DNA of 64,000 bases from an uncultured Gammaproteobacteria bacterium (GTDB taxonomy: Bacteria > Pseudomonadota > Gammaproteobacteria > Pseudomonadales > Pseudohongiellaceae), in assembly GCA_913060695.1 (NCBI GenBank), contig CAJXUA010000004.1:20612-84611 (forward strand). Reading direction: 5' to 3'. The translations under genes were made by a program, and so were the position numbers. The notes beneath the pieces were generated by a model. It was not told the DNA's origin. It did not search any database and saw only the letters and a list, made by a program, of their open reading frames with translations. Position 1 is the stretch's first letter. Each line of letters starts with the position of its first letter. Below, in pieces: positions 53,879 through 64,000 of the stretch.

Positions 53879-56347
53879 ATGCTACGAAATTATCTGCTTG
53901 TCGCGTTGCGCAATCTAGCTGGCCACAAACTATTCTCTGTAATCAACGTGCTCGGTCTCACTATTGGCTTAGCCTGCGTGATGCTGATCGCCTTGTTTGT
54001 ACGCAGCGAGGTAGGCTTCGACACGCAGTGGTCCAATGCCGACCGCACCTATCGAGTGATGCGCAACTTCGAACTTCCAGGAACCGGCGCGCCGCTCTAT
54101 CTCGCCACCAATGCTCCACCGGTAGGACCATTGTTGAAGCTTGAGTTTCCGCAGTTCGAACAAGTGGTGCGCTTGATGGACAATACCGCTGTACTGAGCA
54201 TGGCCGATAGCGCCGATTCCTACTACGAGCCTGGTCTGTATTTCGCCGACCCTGAGGTCTTCGATGTATTCGATATTGCGCTTTTGCAGGGTAATCCCGA
54301 AGAGCTTTTCACTGGCCCCTTTCAAGTAGTCATCGATGAGTCACTGGCGCAGAAATATTTTCCTGCCGGTGGCGCGCTGGGCGGCACTATTATGATGTCC
54401 GGCGAAGTGCCGGTGCGTGTAACGGGAGTTATGACGAACCTGCCGCGCAATACTCATCTAGACGCCCATGCTTTTGTGTCGATGCAGACCGCAGACGTCA
54501 TATTGGGAGAGCGAATGCAGAGCTGGGGGTTTAATAACTTCCATACCTATGTAGTGACCGAGCCGGGTTACGACATGGCGAACTTCTTATCGCAGAGTGA
54601 CGATTTCTTCCGCCGGCACATGGGAGAAGATGCGCCGAGTTTCACGAGCTTCAGCGCGATCAAGGTCACCGATATTCACTTACAATCTCATCGTGATAAT
54701 GAGTTGCAGGCTAACGGCAGCGCTGCAGTAGTACTCACCTTCAGCGCCATCGCGGTCTTCATACTCCTTATAGCCTGTTTCAACTTCATGAACCTTTCGA
54801 CCGCGCGCTCACTTTCGCGCGCCAGGGAGGTCGGCATGAGAAAAGTGTGTGGGGCGAGTCGTGGGCAAATTGCTCTGCAATTTTTGACCGAATCAGTCGT
54901 TATCGCAATGCTCGCGGTATGCGTTGCTACCTTACTTGTGATAATTTCGCTGCCCGCCTTCAATGCCCTGCTTGGCACCAGTCTTAGCCTAAACCTATTC
55001 GATAACTTTTGGGTTCTGCCAGCGCTGTGCTCTCTTGCGCTGTTCGTCGGCACGCTAGCTGGGCTCTACCCGGCCTTGTATCTCGCGTCCTTTCCGTCTG
55101 CGACTATTCTGCGTGGCGAGTTGACTAAGGGCCGCTCCGGGGTGGTGTTACGCAAGGCTTTGGTGGTGTTGCAATTTACCATCTCCATTGCCTTAGTTAT
55201 CGCCTCCGGTGTTGCTCTCTCGCAACTGCGCTACGCGCAGTCGCTCGATCTTGGATTTCAGCGGGAACAAATTTTGATCTACCGCGGCTCCGGGCAAGAG
55301 GGCTTGGGCGATAACTACGAGACTATGAAGCAAGAATTGCTGCGCCATCCTCAGATCGTCTCGGTAACTGCCGCCAATTTAATGCCTGGTGACCAGAATA
55401 CCAACGCCGATGGTTTCCGCTTCGAGGGCGGCGGTCCGGACCCGATTGGCATGGGCTATCTCAATGTGGATTTCGACTTCTTTGAGACCTTCGGTATCGA
55501 GTTTCTTACGGGTCGCTCCTTCTCGGAGGAGCGAGGGACAGACCTATTTATCGAGCCGACCGAAGATTCTCCACGCACTAGTGCGGCGTTTATCCTCAAC
55601 GAATTGGCCGCGCAACAGCTTGGCTGGAGCGCAAATGACGCTCCGGGAAAGTGGATAGAGAGTGTCATGGATCGCGAGGGGACGAAAGTGGTGCGCGGCA
55701 ATGTCATAGGGGTCGTCGATAACATCTACTTCTCTTCAATCCGCGAGGCCATCAAGCCAGTCTATTACCGGGTGATGACGAGCCAGAGTAGTACGGGTGG
55801 TTTCCCCAATATGGGGAACATGGCAGTGCGCGTGACGGGCAATGATCTAAACGAGACACTCGCCTTTATCGACTCTGCTTGGAATCGTTTTGTTCCCGGT
55901 ATCCCAATTAGGCAGTCTTTCCTCGATGCCGATTTCCAGGCGCTGTACGAGGGGGAGCGTCAGCAGGGAGTGATCTTCACATGGTTCTCCGCAATGGCCA
56001 TTTTCATCGCCGCTCTTGGCCTGTTTGGTCTGGCCTCTTATATGACTGCGCAGCGCACGCGGGAGATCGGGATTCGCAAAGTGCTCGGCAGTAGTGTGGG
56101 GCAAGTCGTTAGTCTATTGACCAAGGACTTCTTGATACTGGTAGTCATCGCGATGCTCCTCGCTTGGCCGTTAGCGGCCTACTTCATGAATGCTTGGCTG
56201 GGCAGCTTCGCCTATCGTGTGGGTTTGAACCCCATGATATTTCTCGTGGCGGGCGCGGTGGCCCTCATTATCGCGGCACTGACCGTAGGACTATTGGTCG
56301 CGCGCACTGCGGGCAACAATCCAGCCTTGTCCTTGCGCCACGAATAA
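53879..56347 (+). CDS. FtsX/MacB-type ABC transporter permease without adjacent ATPase
   Basis: The 822-residue paralog of the 47979 permease shares the same two-block layout. It has an N-terminal anchor (SVINVLGLTIGLACVMLIAL), then STARSLSRAREVGMRKVCGA in block one and TAQRTREIGIRKVLGSS in block two, and both end ALSLRHE or ALRHE. No ATPase or adaptor gene is next to it. The MacB-type ATPase at 50471, under a similar promoter, could serve both permeases, perhaps as a heterodimer. An AAGAAGAGTAAGAAG stretch provides a weak start site. Confidence 0.92.
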   Translation: MLRNYLLVALRNLAGHKLFSVINVLGLTIGLACVMLIALFVRSEVGFDTQWSNADRTYRVMRNFELPGTGAPLYLATNAPPVGPLLKLEFPQFEQVVRLMDNTAVLSMADSADSYYEPGLYFADPEVFDVFDIALLQGNPEELFTGPFQVVIDESLAQKYFPAGGALGGTIMMSGEVPVRVTGVMTNLPRNTHLDAHAFVSMQTADVILGERMQSWGFNNFHTYVVTEPGYDMANFLSQSDDFFRRHMGEDAPSFTSFSAIKVTDIHLQSHRDNELQANGSAAVVLTFSAIAVFILLIACFNFMNLSTARSLSRAREVGMRKVCGASRGQIALQFLTESVVIAMLAVCVATLLVIISLPAFNALLGTSLSLNLFDNFWVLPALCSLALFVGTLAGLYPALYLASFPSATILRGELTKGRSGVVLRKALVVLQFTISIALVIASGVALSQLRYAQSLDLGFQREQILIYRGSGQEGLGDNYETMKQELLRHPQIVSVTAANLMPGDQNTNADGFRFEGGGPDPIGMGYLNVDFDFFETFGIEFLTGRSFSEERGTDLFIEPTEDSPRTSAAFILNELAAQQLGWSANDAPGKWIESVMDREGTKVVRGNVIGVVDNIYFSSIREAIKPVYYRVMTSQSSTGGFPNMGNMAVRVTGNDLNETLAFIDSAWNRFVPGIPIRQSFLDADFQALYEGERQQGVIFTWFSAMAIFIAALGLFGLASYMTAQRTREIGIRKVLGSSVGQVVSLLTKDFLILVVIAMLLAWPLAAYFMNAWLGSFAYRVGLNPMIFLVAGAVALIIAALTVGLLVARTAGNNPALSLRHE

Positions 56348-56411
56348 GCCATTATCCGGCTCAATAAACGGTCGCCTCGATGGCAGGCGATCGAGTTTTG
56401 AGGAGCCAATA

Positions 56412-58055
56412 ATGATAAGAACTCTCTCTCGCCTTGCCCTGCTTAGCACCGCAATTGGTGCGCTGATGAACACGGCGCAGGCGCAGTCTGCCGCCGACAC
56501 GCAAGCCTGCGAGGCGTTAACTTTCACTAGGGATTTGACCATTCTTTCCGCCAACATAATGCCCGGCGAAGGTGCTACGCCGGCCTATTGCTACGTGCGT
56601 GGCCTCATTGGTCCGGCGACACACTACCATGTGCAACTTCCTCTGCCAGGCAACTGGAACGCCCGCTTCTTACAGTGGGGCGATGGCGGTAAGGACGGCG
56701 ACTTGGATTTCGCGAACCACCGTCTGGCTGAGGGTTATGCGGTAGCCAACAGCAATACTGGGCACGACAACGCGGTAGAGCCTGGCTCACAGTTTGGCTT
56801 CAATAATCGTCAAGCGGAGATCGACTTCGGCTACCGATCGGTGCACCTCACAGTCATGGCGGGCAAGGCTTTGGCGCAAGCCTACTACCGAAGCGAGCCG
56901 AGCTATTCTTACTTCGAGGGCTGCTCCACAGGAGGGCGGCAAGGCCTGATGGAAGCCCAGCGCTTTCCTAACGATTTCGATGGCATAGTGGCAGGGGCCC
57001 CGGTCAATTATTACCAGGCCATGAACGCGGCTGGCGTGTGGTGGTTGCAACGCCTATTCAAGGACGATTTCGCGGGCAATCTCGCCGTGGATACCGACGG
57101 CGATGGCAGCTTCGACAGCGTCAAGCTACTCGATGTTCTTAATGATCGCGTATTAGAGAAGTGCGATGCGAACGACGGCATCCGCGACGGCTTGCTAAGC
57201 AATCCTATGAGTTGCGAGTTCGAGCCCCAGCGCGATCTTGCGGACTTGATGTGTTCCTCATCGCTTGCAAGCGATAGCTGCTTCACTCCGGCACAGGTGC
57301 AAACCATCACGGATTTCTACAGCGGTCCTATGGATAGAAACGGACAGGTCCTCTACCCGGGCAAGGCATTAGGCTCGGAGCGGGAGTGGGTGAACCTCTA
57401 TGTACCTAACGCGGCGAACGGCAATGGTCCTTCGATGCTAATGGGGCCGGCGGGTGATCACGTCAATTATCTTTTCTACGAGGATGATCCTGGCGTGGTT
57501 ATTCCGGACATGACGAGACCAACCCATGTGCCGGGGCGCAATGCGGCGCTTCCGGAATTCTCGTGGTTAGAGTTCGACATCAACGATCTTGCGGATGGGA
57601 AGGCGGCTCTAATGCAGTCGATCATGGACGCGACAGACCCGGATCTGACGCGCTTCCTAGAAGAGAACGATGGCAAATTATTGCTCTACCACGGCTGGAG
57701 CGATTCGCTGTCCTCCGCGAAGGCGACGGTGGGATATTTCAACACGATGGTAGAGGCAACTTACGGTGGGCAGATGGGTGCGGCGATGGACAGCACGCGT
57801 CTGTTCCTAGCGCCAGGAATGGGACACTGTGGGGGTGGGCCTGGGCCAAATAATTGGGATAAATTACCGGCACTTGTAGATTGGGTAGAACAGGGGAAGG
57901 CGCCAGATAGCATTACTGCCACCCGCAGCAGCAATGGCAGCGTTGATAACGAGCGGCTACTTTGCCCATACCCACAACAATCAATCTTCACCGGCCCCGC
58001 CGGCGGCGCAGATAACCCAGCAAACTGGAAGGCAGAGAATTTCTCTTGTAGGTAA
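56412..58055 (+). CDS. Tannase/feruloyl esterase-family exported hydrolase
   Basis: The 547-residue protein has a signal peptide ending NTAQAQ and a GAGGAG site. The family pattern is clear: PLPGNWNARFLQWGDGG, FEGCSTGGRQGLMEAQRFP with nucleophile Ser172, LLYHGWSDSLSS with the Asp, and APGMGHCGGGPGPNNWD with the His. Cysteine pairs typical of tannases flank the triad. It hydrolyses esters of aromatic acids; the natural substrate may be plant or algal phenolic esters. It lies 64 bases after the lone permease and ends 12 bases before the REP cluster. Confidence 0.93.
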   Translation: MIRTLSRLALLSTAIGALMNTAQAQSAADTQACEALTFTRDLTILSANIMPGEGATPAYCYVRGLIGPATHYHVQLPLPGNWNARFLQWGDGGKDGDLDFANHRLAEGYAVANSNTGHDNAVEPGSQFGFNNRQAEIDFGYRSVHLTVMAGKALAQAYYRSEPSYSYFEGCSTGGRQGLMEAQRFPNDFDGIVAGAPVNYYQAMNAAGVWWLQRLFKDDFAGNLAVDTDGDGSFDSVKLLDVLNDRVLEKCDANDGIRDGLLSNPMSCEFEPQRDLADLMCSSSLASDSCFTPAQVQTITDFYSGPMDRNGQVLYPGKALGSEREWVNLYVPNAANGNGPSMLMGPAGDHVNYLFYEDDPGVVIPDMTRPTHVPGRNAALPEFSWLEFDINDLADGKAALMQSIMDATDPDLTRFLEENDGKLLLYHGWSDSLSSAKATVGYFNTMVEATYGGQMGAAMDSTRLFLAPGMGHCGGGPGPNNWDKLPALVDWVEQGKAPDSITATRSSNGSVDNERLLCPYPQQSIFTGPAGGADNPANWKAENFSCR

Positions 58056-58067
58056 ATGTGTTAGTAC

Positions 58068-58134
58068 CCATTCGCTTGCAAGCATCCCCTTACGAGGACA
58101 AGAGCTCCTACCGTCAGTGGTTTCTACCACTATA
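58068..58134 (-). repeat. REP-like element, copy 1 of a 67-base direct repeat
   Basis: This matches 58213-58279 with one difference (G for A at 58119). It contains the palindrome GCTTGCAAGC and, on the minus strand, a GTAGGAGC head like the REP sequences of Pseudomonas and relatives. Its end forms a perfect AGTGGT-TTCT-ACCACT hairpin. It lies just after the tannase-family gene and may stop its message. Confidence 0.8.
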
Positions 58135-58151
58135 TTGGAATAGATTTCTGA

Positions 58152-58180
58152 CTGTAGGAGCCTGCCCTGCAGGCGATAGG
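58152..58180 (+). repeat. REP-like element, middle, opposite orientation
   Basis: ACTGTAGGAGCCTGCCCTGC begins it and AGGCGATAGG completes it. A perfect GCCTGC-CCT-GCAGGC stem follows the GTAGGAGC head. With the two flanking minus-strand copies this makes a BIME-like cluster. Confidence 0.75.
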
Positions 58181-58212
58181 CCTGAATCTTCCACAGATCT
58201 TCATCAATCGCA

Positions 58213-58258
58213 CCATTCGCTTGCAAGCATCCCCTTACGAGGACAAGAGCTCCTACCG

Positions 58259-58279
<21 letters not shown>
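58213..58279 (-). repeat. REP-like element, copy 2, overlapping the end of uvrA
   Basis: This is a 67-base near-identical copy of 58068-58134, spaced 145 bases start to start. Bases 58259-58279 encode the last six residues (YSGRNY) and stop codon of uvrA on the minus strand, so the element runs into the coding region. Confidence 0.8.
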
Positions 58280-61114
<2,835 letters not shown>

Positions 61115-61292
61115 GTAATGCTCGCTCTTGCCGCAGGCGGAATAAAACAGGTGATTATCGTCAATCCGGAGGCTAAGCGCAAAGCCTGCGGCAATGATTC
61201 TATTAATTGGTGCTATGCTTGCGGTAGACTAAGCAGCTTAATGAAGCGCCCCGCGGAGCGAGGTGCGAAAATAGAGATTTCTGGAGGATGAT

Positions 61293-61784
61293 GTGGCTAG
61301 CAGAGGCGTAAACAAGGTTATTTTGGTAGGCAATTGCGGGGCCGACCCCGAGACGCGTTACCTTCCGAGCGGCGGCGCCGTGAGCAATGTCACGCTGGCC
61401 ACTAGCGAGACTTGGAAAGACAAAGCCACCGGCCAACCGCAGGAGAAGACTGAATGGCACCGCGTAGTGTTCTTCAATCGCCTTGCGGAGATCGTTAACG
61501 AGTACGTCAAGAAGGGCTCTAAGCTCTATATCGAAGGCAGCCTGCGCACCCGCTCTTGGGAACAGGATGGCGTCAAGCGCTATGCTACCGAGATCGTCGC
61601 CAATGAAATGCAAATGCTGGATTCCCGAGGTCAGGGCGGTGGTGGCGGTCAGTACGACAACCAATTCGGCCAAGACTCCGCGCCAGCGCCGGCACAAAGC
61701 AGCAATCGTCCACGCGAAGCGACTCAAGCAAAAGCCCCTGCGCCATCTAATTTCGACAATTTCGACGACGACATCCCGTTCTAA
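61293..61784 (+). CDS. ssb: Single-stranded DNA-binding protein
   Basis: The 163-residue protein starts at GTG after GGAGG. An OB-fold domain fills residues 1-110 ([20 protein letters not shown] at the start). A flexible Gly/Gln/Pro linker follows, then the acidic tip DNFDDDIPF that binds partner proteins. It coats single-stranded DNA in replication, repair and recombination. It is divergent from uvrA. Confidence 0.98.
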   Translation: MASRGVNKVILVGNCGADPETRYLPSGGAVSNVTLATSETWKDKATGQPQEKTEWHRVVFFNRLAEIVNEYVKKGSKLYIEGSLRTRSWEQDGVKRYATEIVANEMQMLDSRGQGGGGGQYDNQFGQDSAPAPAQSSNRPREATQAKAPAPSNFDNFDDDIPF

Positions 61785-61816
61785 GCCGGGACCAAAAGGC
61801 AGGGTAAGCGGGTAAG

Positions 61817-62737
61817 GTGAAGCTTTTAATTGTAGGTGCCGACAGTCCAATCGGCGAAGAGTTGATCAAGCTGCTCAAGCAGCGTGGTGTGGACTATGTC
61901 GCCCCGGAGGCGGGCAAACTGGATCCGCGCGACTCCCTAAAAGTGGCGCGGGTTTTAACGAAATGCAGTCCCGATCAAGTCATTAACCTTGCCTCCTACC
62001 ACGCCGGTAGCCAGCTCGCTATCATGGCGGCGGAACAAGACCCTGAAGCCTGTGAGTTAATAAACCACGAGCAGCCCTCGGTGTTGGCGCAAGCCTGCGA
62101 TCATCTCAATATTCCCCTATTACACCTCTCCACTGCCTATGTTTTCAGTGGCGAGAAGAAGCTCGGCTACAACGAGCTCGACGTAGTCAAACCCGCTGGC
62201 GTCTATGGCGCTAGTAGCCTGCGTGGCGAGGAAGCCATTAGTTCGGTGCTAGAGAAGCATATTATTCTGCGGACTGGTTGGGTTTTCGGCATTGGGCAGG
62301 ATGAGCTCATCAAGCGCTGGATCAGCGAGGCCAAACAGGCCGAGGGTGCTGTCACGGTCCTGCGTCGTAAGTTTAGCCCAACACCCATCGAAGACGTTGC
62401 TAGAGTATTAGTCGCCATTGCGCTTCAGGTGGACTGCCACGCTAATGTCTGGGGCACCTATCATTATTGTGGCTTAGAGACTAAGCGCGAGAGCGAGTTC
62501 GTTCAGCACGTGCTTAAATTGGCGGCGCAGCATGACGAGAGTGTGTACAAACTGCTTGATCATCTAAGCCTAAACTTGCTGCGTGCAGACTCGCCAGAGA
62601 TCGCTAATACCACCATGGCCACTAAGAAGATCTTCGATACCTTTGGTATAAAGCAACGATCTTGGCACGGTAGTCTGCAAGGCCTAGTTAAGAGTTTGCA
62701 CAAGTCACAATCGCAAGAAATCAGCAGTCCTGCATAA
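61817..62737 (+). CDS. RmlD-like sugar-nucleotide reductase homolog lacking the catalytic lysine
   Basis: The 306-residue protein starts at GTG. It is an extended-SDR fold of the dTDP-4-dehydrorhamnose reductase type: a GADSPIGEELI nucleotide loop, LSTAYVFSG (usually STDYVFDG) and YGASSLRGEE (usually YGKxKLxGE). Thr106 and Tyr130 of the catalytic set are kept, but the Lys four residues after the Tyr is Ser134 and the Asp after Thr is Ala107. Weak or no reductase activity is likely; a binding or regulatory role is possible. No other rhamnose genes are near. It lies 32 bases after ssb and 18 before moeA. Confidence 0.82.
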   Translation: MKLLIVGADSPIGEELIKLLKQRGVDYVAPEAGKLDPRDSLKVARVLTKCSPDQVINLASYHAGSQLAIMAAEQDPEACELINHEQPSVLAQACDHLNIPLLHLSTAYVFSGEKKLGYNELDVVKPAGVYGASSLRGEEAISSVLEKHIILRTGWVFGIGQDELIKRWISEAKQAEGAVTVLRRKFSPTPIEDVARVLVAIALQVDCHANVWGTYHYCGLETKRESEFVQHVLKLAAQHDESVYKLLDHLSLNLLRADSPEIANTTMATKKIFDTFGIKQRSWHGSLQGLVKSLHKSQSQEISSPA

Positions 62738-62755
62738 GGATCCAAAAGGAGTGTC

Positions 62756-63988
62756 ATGGCGCTTTCGCCTTCCACAACGCTCACCCCAATCGATCAAGCG
62801 CTGACACAAATACTGTCAGGTCTTAGCCCAGTAGTGGGTGAAGAGACCGTCTCCATCAGTGCCGCTCTACATCGAGTACTGGCGCAGGACATTAGAGCGC
62901 CTTTGGCCGTGCCTGGTTATGACAATAGCGCTATGGACGGCTATGCAATCAATAGTCGAGGGCTGAATGCAGGCGCTAAATTCCCTATTTCGCAACGCAT
63001 CCCCGCTGGCAGCGTTGGGCAGCCTCTTAGTGCCGACACGGCTGCCCGCATCTTTACTGGGGCCCCTATGCCGTCAGGAGCCGATGCGGTCGTGATGCAG
63101 GAGAACTGTCATCTCGAAGGTGAGACTGTCGTTGTCGAAGTTCCTGTGCGTTCTGGCGAGAACGTGCGCCGCGCGGGGGCAGATGTGCAACAAGGCGAGT
63201 TACTGTTTAATGCTGGGCATCGACTGCGCGCCCCCGACATCGGCATGCTTGCTGGCGTGGGTTTGCAAGCGCTCACGGTTAGGCGGCCATTGCGGGTTGC
63301 GGTGTTGACCACTGGTAATGAATTAGTGCGGCCAGGGCAAACACTGCAAGCAGGGCAGATCTACAACTCGAACTTCTACACGGTAAGCAGTCTCCTGCAA
63401 GGGCTAGGGCATGAGGTGCTGGACTGCGGCATAGTCACCGATACTCTACAGGCAACAGAGCAGGCCTTGCTCGAGGCCGCACAAAACGCCGATTGTATTA
63501 TCAGCAGTGGTGGTGTCTCAGTTGGAGAGGAAGACCATGTGCGTACGGCTCTAAACAATGTCGGGGCGCTGAGCTTCTGGAAGCTAGCGATCAAGCCGGG
63601 CAAGCCCTTCGCGTTTGGCACGATTGCGAACAAAGCATTCTTCGGCTTGCCAGGTAATCCGGTCTCGGCTTTCGTGAATTTTGTGTTAGTGATTCGGCCC
63701 GCTCTTGCGCGCTTGGGCGGCCTTATCGAACCCCCTACGATACCTTGGCATCTGCCTGCAGACTTCGAGATGGAGACCACTGGCGTGCGGCAGGAATATC
63801 TTCGAGTACGATGTCTGCATAGTGCGAATTCGGCGCCGCGGCTACAGTTAACAGGTAGCCAAAGCTCGGGCGTCCTGTCGTCTGTGAGTCATAGTGATGG
63901 CCTTGCCATCGTGCCAGCAAATACTGCTGTAAAACGCGGGGATTTGTTGAGATTTTTGCCATTAAGTGAGATAGTCGGCCACAGTTAA
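62756..63988 (+). CDS. moeA: Molybdopterin molybdenumtransferase MoeA
   Basis: The 410-residue enzyme inserts molybdate into adenylated molybdopterin. Hallmarks are PGYDNSAMDGYAIN near the start, RIFTGAPMPSGADAVVMQEN, VAVLTTGNELVRPGQ, IISSGGVSVGEEDHV and FFGLPGNPVSAFV. It has a good AAGGAG site. It may be cotranscribed with the RmlD-like gene. The window ends 12 bases after the stop. Confidence 0.97.
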   Translation: MALSPSTTLTPIDQALTQILSGLSPVVGEETVSISAALHRVLAQDIRAPLAVPGYDNSAMDGYAINSRGLNAGAKFPISQRIPAGSVGQPLSADTAARIFTGAPMPSGADAVVMQENCHLEGETVVVEVPVRSGENVRRAGADVQQGELLFNAGHRLRAPDIGMLAGVGLQALTVRRPLRVAVLTTGNELVRPGQTLQAGQIYNSNFYTVSSLLQGLGHEVLDCGIVTDTLQATEQALLEAAQNADCIISSGGVSVGEEDHVRTALNNVGALSFWKLAIKPGKPFAFGTIANKAFFGLPGNPVSAFVNFVLVIRPALARLGGLIEPPTIPWHLPADFEMETTGVRQEYLRVRCLHSANSAPRLQLTGSQSSGVLSSVSHSDGLAIVPANTAVKRGDLLRFLPLSEIVGHS

Positions 63989-64000
63989 ACGCTTGTAAAA

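Noticed and set aside
61115..61292. LexA/SOS box between uvrA and ssb
   Set aside because: This is where one is often found, but I could not find a CTG-N10-CAG palindrome in the gap.

Overview
The window looks like chromosomal DNA of a free-living, aerobic, Gram-negative gammaproteobacterium. The reasons are a complete 13-gene NADH-quinone oxidoreductase operon with the nuoC-nuoD fusion, many lipobox and Sec signal peptides, glpD, trxC, modF, divergent uvrA/ssb, and a quinohemoprotein dehydrogenase. The set of exported hydrolases, FtsX/MacB-type ABC permeases and redoxin-cytochrome-copper proteins recalls marine lineages such as Cellvibrionales or Pseudohongiella relatives, but that placement is a guess. 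I saw no tRNA, rRNA, CRISPR array, insertion sequence or prophage.

Layout. 1-3.5 kb: end of glpD, a PAS-GAF-GGDEF diguanylate cyclase, a CBS-domain protein and two small exported proteins. 3.8-6.3 kb: leuS. 6.4-20 kb: envelope and redox genes, including two paralogous exported proteins (6411 and 17476) that join a cysteine-free thioredoxin fold, a c-type haem motif and a copper monooxygenase-like domain. Between them lie FlgO-type and glycine-zipper lipoproteins, trxC, an MFS carrier, an SMI1/KNR4 protein, an exported methyltransferase, an esterase, a glutaredoxin, a VOC protein and a TetR regulator. 19.4-24.9 kb: an exported FAH-family protein, a serine beta-lactamase-fold protein, an esterase, modF and a second CBS protein. 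25.3-40.1 kb: nuoABCDEFGHIJKLMN in one tightly packed operon.

40.1-45.0 kb: 5-oxoprolinase genes pxpB-pxpC and pxpA, all on the minus strand, separated by a plus-strand gene for a secreted protein built of three modules of about 212 residues. 45.2-56.3 kb: a SIMPL protein, a lipoprotein, an ABC ATPase-permease-HlyD efflux operon, a lipoprotein PQQ/haem dehydrogenase and a second, ATPase-less FtsX permease. Both the ABC operon and the lone permease are preceded by near-perfect sigma-54 (-24/-12) promoters. 56.4-64 kb: a tannase-family hydrolase, a cluster of REP-like palindromes that runs into the 3' end of uvrA, then uvrA, ssb, an RmlD-like protein without its catalytic lysine, and moeA.

The most notable observations are: (1) the redoxin-cytochrome-copper paralog pair, in which one member has lost residues from every copper-ligand motif; (2) two sigma-54 promoters that probably co-regulate two macrolide/peptide-type ABC units; (3) the pxp gene set interrupted by an opposing repeat-protein gene; (4) a REP copy that encodes the last codons and stop of uvrA; (5) exported versions of normally cytosolic enzyme families.
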